Source: Cylindrotheca closterium (lineage: Eukaryota > Bacillariophyta > Bacillariophyceae > Bacillariales > Bacillariaceae). Taken from it: a DNA stretch of 64,000 nt. Shown in pieces: positions 10,578 through 20,811 of this stretch (position 1 is its first letter; every line of letters begins with the position of its first letter). Made by a program: the position numbers and the translations under genes. The notes beneath the pieces were generated by a model, which worked only from the letters and a program-made list of their open reading frames with translations, searched no databases and was not told the DNA's origin. The stretch is from NCBI GenBank assembly GCA_933822405.4, contig CAKOGP040002136.1, positions 154,109 to 218,108 of the forward strand, given 5' to 3'.

Positions 10578-10884
10578 TAGACAAGGAGGATTCTGCTAGT
10601 ACGACGAGACGATCACCACCACTCGTATCGTGATCAATATACATGTCGTTTTGTGAAGGAGATGGTAGACTGTCTTCGGAAAACTCGAGTGTTGGGTCTG
10701 ATCCATGCATGGAGAATGCAAACAGGTCGTTCTTGTTGTTAGTCTTTTGTTGGTTATTGCTGTTGTTGTTGTTGTTGTTGTTGTTGGTCTTCGTCTCGGA
10801 ACTTCTTGCGTGGTAAATATGTCTTTTCAAGACTCTGCCATCGGGTTGCATCTCTTTGCTATCGCTATTGCTATTGCTAGGCAT
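10578..10884 (-). pseudogene. N-terminal fragment of the coiled-coil gene, cut by the gap
   Basis: The ATG at 10884 gives MPSNSNSDSKEMQPDGRVLK and then the family landmarks RHIYHARSSETKTN, DLFAFSMHGSDPTLEF and NDMYIDHDTSGGD, as in the gene body at 8222-9419. The frame is intact up to the run of N. It is nearly identical to the N-terminus of that neighbouring copy and clearly different from the intact paralogue at 11339. It is best read as the other allele of the 8222-9419 gene, placed in tandem by the assembler. Confidence 0.65.
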
Positions 10885-11056
10885 GGCTGTGTTATTTTGT
10901 TTTCTTTTTAGTTGTTGTACGGTAACTCTAGCGCCTCTTCTATTATTTTATTGTGTGATGTGGTTTGATGGAATATTGTGGGGATAATTTTTGGCACTAT
11001 ATAGCTCGTCCTATATTCGTACCGAACCCATTATTTTTTATGTTGGATCGTGGCCA
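10578..11056. repeat. direct repeat, second copy (matches 9101-9594)
   Basis: Begins directly after the run of N and ends at GGATCGTGGCCA, after which unique sequence follows. Differences from the first copy are single bases plus changed numbers of GTT and GCTATT units, the level expected between alleles or a very recent duplication. Confidence 0.9.
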
Positions 11057-11338
11057 AAGATGAGATTGATTCCGATCGAATCAATCAATCACAATCAATC
11101 ACAATCAATCAATTTTAACGGCTCGAATGACACCACGAAAATGACGTGGAAGAGGGTATGCAGGTCTCTTCGTGCATAAAAACTGACGAGCAACGATGAT
11201 AACGACTCACCATGGTGTGGCAAAATAATGAAAACAGTCCTGGTTCTTTTTATGTATTTTTCTAGATTTTTATAGTGTTTTTACAGAAACTCTAGAGAAA
11301 GAGTGACTTGATGCAAAATGGCGATTTCCAGTTAGTAT

Positions 11339-12544
11339 TTACAAGGGGTCCAGAAGATGTGATAGTGCCGCTTCTTCTGGAGTCATGATTCGATTGCGAA
11401 ATCTTTCTCGAGACGAGTTGTGCCTCTGAAGCTTGATCAAGTTCTTGATTCGATCATTCTTGGAGCTTGATGACTTGCGTGTTTCCTTCTTGTCACTGCT
11501 AAATCGTAATGAGCTAGAGGAATCGTCCAGCGAGCTGAAGGAATCCTCGAATGGCAAAGTGGCCACTGTATCATCGTCCTTCTTTTTGGTTGGGAAGATC
11601 ATACTGTAACTTTTCGAGAACGATTCCTTGTTCATCCTATCAATGGTCAGCTTTTGACCCTTGATGATTTTCTCGTTCTTGGAAATAAGATCTTTCGCCT
11701 GAGACAATTCCTTCTCCAATCGCAAAATCTCATCTGAATTCTTCTCTTGTTCGACCACCGCTTGGCTTCCCCCTTCCAAGTTCGATAGTTGTAGAATGAT
11801 TTCATCTTGCCTCTGAAGTCTTCGTTGCAGAATTCTGTTCTCGATACGAATTGCATCATCGTTGATGTCATGTCGTGAACGAGGGGACATCATGCCGCCA
11901 TTGTCTTCAAGTTCATCGAGCCTCGATTCAAGCTCACATGACTTTAATTTCAAAGTCTCGCGCTCAGACGCAATTTCATCTCTCTCCTTTTGGAGTAGAC
12001 GGCGTTCCTCCTTGAGAGTTTCCTCGTACTCTTCCAACTTCTTGAGCATTGCAGCGACACTCTTCGTTTCGGGAGTCTTGCTGCTCTTCTTGGATTTACT
12101 GCTTTTGGTTTTGCTCTTGCCTTCGGAGCTTGTGCTCTTCTTACTCGAAATAGAGTCTGAACTGAGTCGTTTGCTGCTCTTTCTCTTTTTCAATTTCTTG
12201 CTCTTGGATCGTGATAGAGATTTTCGTCTGCTGCTGCTGCTGCTTGTTGTTGCACTATTAGCATCTACCTCCTGATCCTCATCCAATGACAGCAAAGGCA
12301 AAGAGCCTATGGCACTGTAATGAGCCGTATCATCATCGTAAAAATCATCAGTATACATGTCGTTCGGTGTTGGAGATGCCAGAACGTCGTCGTAAAACTC
12401 TGTTGTTGCATGCATGGAGAAGGCGAATAGATCGTCTAGAACATTCTTGTCGCTTGCAGCGTAGGTATGTCTTCTTGGGGGGGCTCTGTCATTGGACTTC
12501 ATATTGCCTTTCGTGGGGACTACGATGTCGCTACTTCTAGGCAT
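11339..12544 (-). CDS. coiled-coil protein with Ser/Lys-rich linker
   Basis: Intact frame of 401 codons from ATG at 12544. Residues 1-90 contain the family landmarks RRHTY, DLFAFSMH and NDMYTDDF. Residues 100-165 are Ser/Lys/Arg-rich (SLSRSKSKKLKKRKSSKRLS) and could be a nuclear signal. Residues 170-310 form a heptad-patterned coiled coil (LKKLEEYEETLKEERRLLQK, ILRLEKELSQAKDLISKNEK). The Ser-rich tail ends AALSHLLDPL. There is no signal peptide or membrane segment. It is the intact member of a local family; the copies at 8222-9419 and 10578-10884 are broken or partial. Function is unknown; the coiled coil suggests self-association or a scaffold role. Confidence 0.85.
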   Translation of the reverse strand: MPRSSDIVVPTKGNMKSNDRAPPRRHTYAASDKNVLDDLFAFSMHATTEFYDDVLASPTPNDMYTDDFYDDDTAHYSAIGSLPLLSLDEDQEVDANSATTSSSSSRRKSLSRSKSKKLKKRKSSKRLSSDSISSKKSTSSEGKSKTKSSKSKKSSKTPETKSVAAMLKKLEEYEETLKEERRLLQKERDEIASERETLKLKSCELESRLDELEDNGGMMSPRSRHDINDDAIRIENRILQRRLQRQDEIILQLSNLEGGSQAVVEQEKNSDEILRLEKELSQAKDLISKNEKIIKGQKLTIDRMNKESFSKSYSMIFPTKKKDDDTVATLPFEDSFSSLDDSSSSLRFSSDKKETRKSSSSKNDRIKNLIKLQRHNSSRERFRNRIMTPEEAALSHLLDPL

Positions 12545-13944
12545 GGTGGCTGTATTTTCGAATTTTTGTTTTGTGTTTCGTTGTTTTTGCCTATCGCATT
12601 GCGTCTGGTCTTGGAATGTGTTTTTTGACCGGGTTTTTGTGGGGTAGGTTTTGGCCAGTCATACTCGATTTAGTCTTGGGCCTTAAGTAAGTGTCTTGGT
12701 TTTCCTAACATTTATATAGAATCGATTTCGCAATTGGACGGACCGGACATCTGGTAGGCGGTTGGAGTACCACCAGTATCACGGGTATGTATCTCTGACT
12801 GCAGCATCATACAACAAAAAGGACATTAGCGATCCTACTTAAAGTCTTGAAAACGAGCCGGTCATATTTGGCGCGCGCAGCCCATATTTGGGACATCGCG
12901 GATGACAGAGAGGTAAAGGTAACATCAATGTGCCAACCCATGGTCGAGGCTGCTTGAAGCACAAACAATGATGGATGTGATATTATCCAATTATTCTTTG
13001 ACCTAAACATCGATGTGGCGAGGACAATCATACTGCTTGAGTTTGAGTATACTCGCTCATCGAACCTTGTTGCTCGCGCGCAGCGACGCTTCTTGGTATT
13101 GATCGTGGTAGAGTGCTGGTGGATTGCCTCTTATTTTACGCCTCTCGTTTCACAACAAGAGCGATGCGGGTACAAGGTGAACATGATCCCAATGAAATCA
13201 GTACAATGGGAATGGGAGGGACTGGCGCGAGATATTTCCTCACTACTCACATGGATTGAGGAATGGCAGCGGTTTGCACAAACGTTGATGTATTGTCTCC
13301 ACTCAAAGGATAGTTGCTGTCAAGCTACAGTACTAATACCTGCTGCATCCATACAAACTTACTCGAAGCGCAGCCAAAGAATGAATCTTTGGATCAATCA
13401 CGTTTCTCACTGTACCGCAGTCCAATGGAGAAGTCGCGGCGTCCGAAAACGACAAACATTATGTGTGGTGGCAGTGGTGCCGCTCCTGGTCCTTCTGCTA
13501 CCCTGGTACCGCTCCATTCACTGACTGATGTTCACAGCCTTATTTTTCAGGTACTGAAGACATTTTCGACAGAAACATGCACAGCAAGAATGGGAGCAAG
13601 GAGGAAGGTTTGCAATGGAGCCTCAAACCAACAAGAAATCTGGCGGCGGAATGTATTGCATTATCCACCAGGAGGCTGTAGTCTTCAGCTGCAGGTACTA
13701 TTGACATTTATGGCCATTGCTGGTTCCTCAAAGCTAGTTATCTGCCATTCAGTGGCAATGTCTAATGGCAGCATTGTCGTCGAGATAACTGCCAAAGGAT
13801 ACACGGACTAGTACTACTATGTGATCAAAGAAAGTTAATTAATCACGCATTCCGGTAGCTCTTCCAAAAACATTCTACAGTGTAGTGTCATATTGAGTTA
13901 ACTGTACTATGTATTACAGTAGTATGATTCGGTAGCCAGTACAG
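12545..13944. other. intergenic; possible small spliced gene, unproven
   Basis: Most of this stretch shows nothing. Between about 13400 and 13670 on the plus strand, two neighbouring frames look protein-like. One begins at ATG 13425 (MEKSRRPKTTNIMCGGSG). The other, after a pyrimidine-rich stretch ending TTTTTCAG at 13550, reads TEDIFDRNMHSKNGSKEEGL and stops near 13677. A spliced join is conceivable, but I found no donor site that fits well. Confidence 0.3.
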
Positions 13945-14470
13945 TTACCATTTTTCGCAGCTCGAAGGACATCAAAAAGTGAGCTCTTGGCAATTCCATT
14001 GCTATTGAAACAATAGATCCTATGTTGACCGTTTGGTCTTGCGTACTACAAGCCTTGCTTTTTTTCAGGCAAAGGGCGAGCTGGATGTTTTCTTGTTCTT
14101 TCCAGACTTTGCTGCCTTGTTCTCAAGTCCGGGAACAAGCAAGCCAAGACGGCCATGGAAACCACTATTCCTTTTAAGGAAGTGCTGTCACGTGATTTGC
14201 ATGACTTTGGAGACTCTTGCTCGCACAAGGATTCCAAAGCAGAGTCAGAGAAAAAGGCTAGTACCTGACGTGCATTCATCGTCAGATATGGCGGGAACGG
14301 ATCGGATAGTAGTAGTTTCAATCTCAGGTGGCGGTGGTGGGGTATCGGTTGGGGTTGTGGATTGCTCCCGGTTCAGACTTGGAGGGCAACCAAGTTCATC
14401 AAGCTCCTCATCGGAATCAAAAGGATCGACTCTCATGTCAATACCTGTAGTGCTGTATTCGATGGTGATT
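13945..14470 (-). pseudogene. frameshifted copy of the gene at 15024-15614
   Basis: It aligns with the intact gene along its length. The start codon is lost (AAATCATCAATCACCATC where the intact gene has ATGTCCAGCACTATCACC). The middle keeps GCPPSLNREQSTTPTDTPPP. A run of five T instead of four at about 14265 shifts the frame after SGTSLF, giving an early stop. In the other frame homology resumes as LFSDSALESLCEQESPKSCK and CLFPDLRTRQQSLERTRKHP. The copy ends with the same block as the intact gene (CTCGAAGGACATCAAAAAGTG). Two lesions make this a decayed duplicate. Confidence 0.8.
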
Positions 14471-15023
14471 GATGATTTTGTGATTCTTTCTTCGTATTAT
14501 TAAAATACCGTATTTAATACGCTTTTATTGTATTATAAATATTTATTTTTAAAATATATAATACCTACAGTATGATATTAGTCGCGACAACCGCTTGCGT
14601 TCCATTCTTGAGCTTTCAAAATGAGGAGCGTAAGGGAATTGTGTTCGATGAGTCTTCAATCACTCCTTCATTCGATTGGGGTATTTCATCAAATAGTGCG
14701 ATCGTATTTTTTTGTCAATCATTACCTTCACTCTTCCGTTTTATTTTGACATTGATGCGCCCCGGACGATGCGTTGACAGTGAAGTTTTCAAATGAGGCA
14801 TTACCATTGCAATATGCCGGAGCTCAGCATGATCCGTTTGGTGTGGACCTGTAGCGCTATCGATCATCATCCATCATTTTGACACACGCATGTTTGCTAC
14901 ATCAAACTTCTTTATGCGGCACCGCAGCACTGTAGTACTAATTGTCTACACTCTACTAGTTTCATACTGCGCGTTATGGCTATAGTTGTTGTATTTATAT
15001 TGGCTAGCTAGCATGTATTATAT

Positions 15024-15614
15024 TTACCATTTTTTGGTAGCTCGAAGGAAATCCAAAAGTGAGCTCTTGGCAAATCCACTGCTGTTGGAATAGGTATGCT
15101 TAGCAGTTGCAGTTGACCGTTGCACCTTGTGTACCAGACTTGATTTGCTGGCAAGCATTATTGGTTTCTTGTTTCTTTTCAGACCTTGCTTTCTCAGGTC
15201 CGGGAAGACTGCCTTGGAAATCATGGCTCGCGAGCGTGCTGATCGAATCATGGATCTGTTGAGCTTGACAACCATTTCTTCTAAGGAAGTGTTATCATGT
15301 AATTCGGATGACTTTGGAGACTGCGGGTTGCTCAAAAACTGCAAGCTAGTGTCAGAGAAAAGGCTGGTACCTGACGTGCTTTCATCGTCAGATATGGGAA
15401 TGGATCGGATGGTTTCAATATCGGGTGGTGGTGGGGTATCGGTTGGGGTTGTGGATTGCTCGCGGTTCAGACTTGGAGGGCAACCAAATTCATCAAGGTC
15501 CTCTTGGATGTCAGCATCACCAAACGAGAGAATTGAGAAGTCATCGGAATCAAAAGGATCGACGCTCTTGTCAATACCTGTAGTGCTGTATTCGATGGTG
15601 ATAGTGCTGGACAT
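15024..15614 (-). CDS. small disordered protein, intact member of a local pair
   Basis: Frame of 196 codons from ATG at 15614. The N-terminal half is acidic and Ser/Thr/Pro-rich (DPFDSDDFSILSFGDADIQE, SLNREQSTTPTDTPPPPDIE). The C-terminal half is basic (SMIRSARSRAMISKAVFPDL, KQGLKRNKKPIMLASKSS) and ends SLLDFLRATKKW. There is no signal peptide, membrane segment or known domain. A decayed duplicate lies 1.1 kb away on the same strand. Function is unknown. Survival of this frame while the duplicate collected lesions suggests it is the working copy. Confidence 0.7.
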   Translation of the reverse strand: MSSTITIEYSTTGIDKSVDPFDSDDFSILSFGDADIQEDLDEFGCPPSLNREQSTTPTDTPPPPDIETIRSIPISDDESTSGTSLFSDTSLQFLSNPQSPKSSELHDNTSLEEMVVKLNRSMIRSARSRAMISKAVFPDLRKQGLKRNKKPIMLASKSSLVHKVQRSTATAKHTYSNSSGFAKSSLLDFLRATKKW

Positions 15615-16261
15615 GATGGTTTCTTATTTGAATTTTTAATGAGCCTGGAAAAGGTTGTGGGTATGATATTATTTTCATTCGTTCCAAATGTGAGGAAAGA
15701 AACATTGTGAAAGTTTTCCCGAAAAGAATCTTGAAGGAGTTTTTTTCGCTTCGCATCCCAGATGCAGAACAAATGTGAAGACAACTTTGACATTTCGCAT
15801 CCAGAAACGCACTTAAGGGACCTAGTTCTTCTTTGATTCCTCGAGAATATCCCATGCGATGTTTCGACAATGGACACGTTTTTTTATTGCAAAAGATTCT
15901 GCTCGGCAGGGACACATGAACGATGGAACGGAGGTGGCTTTGACATTTTTCTGGGACCTACAGTACGATAGTGTATGTGGTGGAGGAGTGGGACGTGGAA
16001 TAATGTAGGCAATGACAGGAGGTAACTGTTTCAGCTCCGGGACCCAAGCGCGATGCCATTCGATTCATGACATCTTCCACCTGGACCCTCCGCACATGCG
16101 CGCGTTGCATCTCCCCGACAGCAGGGTCCCACCATAAAATAAAAAGACACTAGTCTTGCTTGTACTATAGTCGGAGTGTGTTCGAGTAGGGAACATAATC
16201 GTCGTCTGGACGATAATTTTGAATCTTGGCGAATCAAGCTTGTTCACTGCGACATATTTCG
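15615..16261. other. intergenic, nothing identified
   Basis: Upstream region of the minus-strand gene at 15024-15614. Minus-strand frames here (15467-15915) are shadows of that gene or have no protein-like character. Confidence 0.4.
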
Positions 16262-16512
16262 AAACGATTCAAATGGATCGAAACGATTCATCACAACACG
16301 CGAAACGATTCAAAGGATTTCGAAACGATTCAAAGGAATCGAAACGATTGATTGATTCATTCAAATGCGAAACGAAACGATTCAAAGGACTTTGAAACGA
16401 TTCAAAGGAATCAAAACGATTCAAATGAATGATCTCGAAAGGATTCAAAGGAATCAACGAAACGATTCAAACGATCTCGAAACGATTCAAAGATATCAAC
16501 AAAACGATTGGA
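16262..16512. repeat. cluster of AACGATTC-core repeats
   Basis: About eleven copies of AACGATT, mostly within GAAACGATTCAAAGGA, spaced irregularly by 13 to 31 bases over 250 bases. Spacers are variants of AATC, TTTC and ATGAATGA. The repeats are direct and imperfect, with one decayed copy (GAAAGGATTCAAAGGAATC). They lie just beside the end of the copia relic at 16560. Confidence 0.85.
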
Positions 16513-16559
16513 ATAAATGAAACATCACTGGTCAGGTAATAAGATGCCAATTGGTATGT

Positions 16560-17125
16560 CACTCGAAATCATGGCATCGAGCATCAAAATTCGGGGTGGG
16601 GGTGAGAGCAATCCCGGAGGTCGTACAGACGGTCTCTTTGTTTGTTGGATCAGGCTCGTCGTGGACTTCGCAGTATGTCCTGACGCGAAGCTTACAGTGC
16701 TTCATAGTTCATGTGCTGGCCCTCAAGTAGAGCCAATGGGCTAAAACCTCCGACACGCCATCAGCGTTAGGGAGAATGTTCATGTACCTGGCAGATTTTT
16801 TAACTAGGGCTATTTTTAGCGCACGTGGATAATATTGGAAGGGAAGACTTGCAACTGTGGCGTGATCACGCTCCTTAACAGTGCAAATGTTCCGCTTGGC
16901 TTCGGGAACATGTGCTCCCGGAGCACATATATGTACATCCACAGAACCGTTTTCAGGCTTAGCAAATTCGTCACGTAGTGGCTCAAACTCGGGATCAGCG
17001 TGTAGAGTGCGGACAGTGAAGCGCTGGAGCCCATATTTGTTGAAACACTTCTTAAGTAGAGGGAGAACCTGGTTCGCCATGGCGCAAGATTGCAGAACGT
17101 CAACAAAAGCTTGTCGTATGATCAT
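16560..17125 (-). pseudogene. copia-type integrase fragment and downstream linker
   Basis: The frame 17125-16709 begins MIIRQAFVDVLQSCAMANQV. It then has the integrase landmarks LHADPEFEPLRDEF (second catalytic Asp) and HVPEAKRNICTVKERDHATV (catalytic Glu in the PEA(E/K)R block), and NILPNADGVSEVLAHWLY. After a frame change the downstream copia linker is recognisable to about 16560 (LALLEGQHMNYEAL, stop, KLRVRTYCEVHDEPDPTN, ETVCTTSGIALTPTPNFDA). No reverse transcriptase or LTR is attached. It is a decayed fragment abutting the gypsy relic. Confidence 0.8.
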
Positions 17126-17389
17126 AGTATTATCATATCATTCTGTATCAAAGTGTAGTCACAAAGGCGCCCTTACATCCACAGTTCATACGAGAGGTGG
17201 TTCTTGACGCAACAGGCGATTCAAACTCATCGCTTGCTAGACTCAACAAAACGACACAAGACGCCGTATATTCAGTCTCTCAAAGACTTGTTCCGTTAGT
17301 AAACACACCAGTAATTTGATACGGACCTTCCATCTTTGGATCCAATTTACTTAGATTGAAATTCTTGATCAAAACTTCTCCACGAATGT

Positions 17390-17440
17390 TGTAGTCACAC
17401 TCAATTTGTAGTCACACTCAATTTGTAGTCACACTCAATT
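17390..17440. repeat. 17-bp tandem repeat, three units
   Basis: The unit TGTAGTCACACTCAATT is repeated at 17390, 17407 and 17424. It interrupts the reading frame near the C-terminus of the gypsy pol relic. Confidence 0.95.
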
Positions 17441-19051
17441 CGTTTATACTCAAAAGATCGGCAAATCACAGGAATGTTGAGCAACATGTCACGAGCAAAT
17501 ACGACTTCACATGGAGTGTTTTTTTTTCAAAGATTGAGAAACACCACATCTCATGGCATGATTGCATGCTGCGAGAGCATCATCGACGGCTTGATTAGCT
17601 GTCTGAATGCTTGGGGCCATGTCATTGTTGTTGAATCTTGTTCGTAGGATGTTGCCAACAGTTTGATGCATACGTTCACAGATAGCATTGGCAGTTGGAT
17701 TCTTGCTTGTCGCCAATGCATCGTGAATTCCCCACTGCTGTAGTTTCAACTGAAAGTTGTGACCAATGGATTTGCCGCTTTGATCGTGAGTGCACTTGTA
17801 GGGTTTTGGATATCGAGAAAGCCATAGATTCTCGAAGACATTTGTGATGTGGGCTGAAGTTTTGTTCTCAATGTGTGAAAGTTCAGTGAGATTTGTCACA
17901 GGATAAATACAAGTGAGCGCATTGAATTCAATGTCTATACCAATGACCTTGATTTTCCAAGGTCCAATTAAATCCACAGCCACAGAAAACCACAGGACTA
18001 AATCTGCATGTCTTTCAGGCAGATGTCTGAATTGAATGTTCACATTTTTATTCACTTGGCAAACTTCACATCTGAGGGATTCAACTTTTCTTTTCAAAGC
18101 AGGAGCATAGAACTGTCGGACGATTTTATTGTACAAAGAGGTAGTACCTCGATGTCCAAGTACCAACTGATACCATACAATCACTGGAGCAACAAAAGTT
18201 TCAGGCAAGTGAATTCTCCATTTGTTAGGTTTATTCAAATTTGCACAGTAGCAGATCACATTCCGATTGTCAATTTGCATGATGGGATATTGAGCCCAAG
18301 TTGCTGCATCTTGCGATTTTTGAATGAGGGCAACATCCTGGAGCTGATGTTGTTGAATGTTTGCCATGGTGATTGGATTTGGCATAACTTCCAATGGAGG
18401 ATGATTCAAAAATGATTCAAGCATCTCATCATTTTCAATTGCACCATGTCCATGGTCACCATCTTGGCAACAGGAGAAAGGACATTTGAAGGTACGATTG
18501 AATTCCGCTTCAGTTGGAGGAGGAAGAAGAACTTCTTCTTCGAAAGAATACATTTCATCCTCAGGATCCATTTTGACATTGAGTTTGTCAAATGCGATCA
18601 ATTTACCTTTAGAAAACGAACTCTTCCCCTCAGACAGTTTCTCCATTTGCGGTAAATGCAAGGAACAGTTGGCCAAAACATTATCTTTACCAGGCAAATA
18701 GTTAAACGTAGGCGAAAATTCTCCCATGTACATTTGCCAGCATAAAACGCGTTGTGTATTCATCATGCGGAAAGTGAAATTTTTGTGATCTGTAAAAATA
18801 GTCAATTGCGTACCATAAAGCATTGAGCGAAACTCTTTCAAGCAATGCACAATACCCAACATTTCTTTTTCCATGACAGAATAATTCTTTTGAGCATCAT
18901 TGAGTTTGCGACTCCAGTACGCCACTGGCTTTTTGTCTTGCATGATCACGGTTCCCATTTGATAGGCCAAAGCATCAGTGTAGGGTTCAAAGGGCTTGTT
19001 GTGATTGGGATACTGCATTAAAATATCACTAGCCATCAAAGATTTCATTGT

Positions 19052-19067
19052 TTTGTAAGCTTTTTCA
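19052..19067. repeat. target-site duplication, left copy
   Basis: TTTGTAAGCTTTTTCA matches TTTGAAAGCTTTTTCA at 20796-20811 with one mismatch. The two copies bracket the LINE-like insertion and both encode the gypsy pol residues EKA(Y/F)K. Confidence 0.85.
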
Positions 19068-20795
19068 ATAATAATAATAATAACTGAAACATTAATCGAT
19101 TAAATGCTAGGTAGCGCATACGATTGCCGGTGGAATGGTCGGCTGTAAAGGTCAAGTACTGTGGAGTGGCGAGTCAACAACAAGTTTGAACCATGTGAGG
19201 CGTCTGATAATCAGAAGTTGCTCTAGTCAGAACCAGATGGTTCGGACTCTACCTGCAGCGTGGCGGGGTGATCTCGGGGCGTTGCTTCCATGAAACGTTG
19301 TTCAAGGGGAATGGTCCGCAGGGTGGAAGAAGCGATGAAGAATACGGCGTTGAGGCGCCAAAGCGCGGCGGTAGGCCGTGCGTTCCATCCTCACCAGCTT
19401 CAGCCACTCCTCACGGTCAACCAGTGGTTTGTTCAAGACTGTCCGGCGCCTGACCGAAAGCATGCGTTGGACAACCTTAGGTAGGTCAGTAGGACCCATA
19501 TCAAACTGGTTGTGTATTCCGTTGTTGACCTGTTGGCTGCGCTCTTGTAACTGTACATTGTCCTCCGAGTGTTGTACCAAGTTCCGATGTTCCCACAACT
19601 GGAAGCCCAGCAAAATCAACTGATGCAAGAGGCATAAGGCCCATAAGGTCGGAGAGCGTTGGCTCCCGCGCGACTGTAGATATTCCTCCTGCAACGGGGC
19701 CCATTGGCGGGACAATCTTCCTTCCAATAGCCCTTGGTAGCCAATGCATTGCTGGGATCGGAAGGCGCTGCGCAGTTGACCTGGTACCATTCGGATGGAC
19801 GGTAGGGATGGATCGCGAACCCCTTTAAGGAGGGAGAGGAGGGCATGTTTGATGGCCGGATCTGTCACTTGAGTGTCCAGCCATAAATCCAGGGCCACTG
19901 TCTGGCGATCCCATTCAGCGCTGGTGGATGGAGCCATACATCGAGGTACGTGTAGGTGATCTTCGAACTCGCCACAGCATGGGCATGCGGCAGATGTGTC
20001 ATATCCCCATCGTACCTTAAACTTGCCGACACCGCACATACCCACCACGTGCTTTGTGGTCCAGCGTTGGACGCCCGCAGGGAGAGATCGCATGGCCCGG
20101 GCCAGACTGGTCCAGTCGGTTTCCGACTCCGCCTCTGGGGTGACCGTGAGTTTCTCGCGCCACCTCTTGCGGAGGGCGGGAAGCGCCACCAGCTCTTGGA
20201 TGTAGTCTGGGTCCAATCGAGACTGCTTAACGTCTCCGATATAGAGAGCGGCCAACTCAGTAAAGAAGCGAGCATTGGGTGCAATCAACTGATGGCGGTA
20301 TGCCACTGCCCAATTATCCACTTCAACATTCCTTTTGGACCACCAAGACAGGGACGAAAAGGGCGTAGCGTGGTCAAGGTGACCATACACATGACTAGGC
20401 TCCCACGATGCTTTGGAGCGCGCAAGGGCCTCGCGGAGGGAAGAGACCAGGTCAAACTGCGCCTGTTGGGGAGTGACTCGATTATCACTAAAGGTATTGA
20501 GAAGGGCGGAAAACCCATCACGCGCTATCCTTACGCGGGGTTTAGATTGGAGCGTCGGCGCCCACTGGTGGAGCAACCAGTCAACAACCATGTTGCCTGC
20601 GAGCAGGCCGATCAGCTCACTCCGATAGGCGCTTTGGTCCTGGGGCAATCCGGGAGTCTGGCATGGAACAATGATGCGGTCCTTCTCCCCTTTTCTTGGG
20701 AGTAGTTGTGCAGCCGCCGTTCCCAGGTCTCGCTTGTATGATCCGTCGCTTATCAGGCAGAGGTGGCCAGACAGTAAGGCCTCCACCAGCCGTCC
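19068..20795 (-). mobile_element. 5'-truncated LINE-like (non-LTR) retrotransposon nested in gypsy pol
   Basis: A 1728-bp insertion bounded by a 16-bp duplication. In its own orientation (minus strand) it ends in a short (ATT)n tail at 19068-19083, immediately before the left duplication. Its 5' end cuts straight into an open frame. Target-site duplication plus microsatellite tail plus 5' truncation is the usual signature of target-primed reverse transcription. Removing it restores the gypsy reading frame from CEKAFK to TMKSLMAS. Confidence 0.8.
19302..20795 (-). pseudogene. LINE-like ORF remnant: RNase H and Cys/His C-terminal region
   Basis: About 497 residues, open throughout. The RNase H fold is marked by LISDGSYKRDLGTAAAQLL (first Asp), AYRSELIGLLAG (Glu), VRIARDGFSALLNTF (Asp) and VYGHLDHATP...NVEVDNWAVAY (His/Asp). 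A zinc-finger-like motif CPCCGEFEDHLHVPRC follows, as in the tails of many non-LTR retrotransposons. A Trp/Leu-rich C-terminal region follows, ending RILHRFFHPADHSP. The reverse transcriptase and endonuclease are missing through 5' truncation. By chance the frame is fused to the surrounding gypsy reverse transcriptase, so an open frame of 535 codons runs from 20909. Confidence 0.75.
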
Positions 20796-20811
20796 TTTGA
20801 AAGCTTTTTCA
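20796..20811. repeat. target-site duplication, right copy
   Basis: TTTGAAAGCTTTTTCA; pairs with 19052-19067. It is at the 5' end of the LINE-like insertion. Confidence 0.85.

Larger units (their letters stand above)
17280..19067 (-). pseudogene. gypsy (Ty3) pol 3' half: RNase H and integrase
   Basis: Reading down from 19067: EKAYKTMKSLMASD, then the gypsy RNase H (EPYTDALAYQMGTVIMQDKK, PVAYWSRKLNDAQKNYSVME, IFTDHKNF). The integrase zinc-binding part follows (HRGTTSLYNKIVRQFYAPAL, CEVCQVN) and then the core (VDLIGPWKIKVIGIDIEF, CTHDQSGKSIGHNFQLKL, NPTANAICERMHQTVGNILR). A run of nine T at about 17520 shifts the frame; the other frame continues PCEVVFARDMLLNIPVICRS. After the 17-bp repeats the C-terminus reads VLIKNFNLSKLDPKMEGPYQ and stops at 17280. 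The element is inactive: frameshift, triplet repeat and split reverse transcriptase. Confidence 0.85.

Noticed and set aside
13015..13524. Plus-strand frame of 169 codons
   Set aside because: Composition (many Trp, Cys, random order) is not protein-like and no homologous frame is visible.
16262..16512. CRISPR-like array
   Set aside because: Spacers are short, unequal and similar to each other, and the context is eukaryotic.
19956..20705. Plus-strand frame of 249 codons
   Set aside because: Antisense of the LINE-like ORF, whose RNase H and Cys/His landmarks fix the strand.
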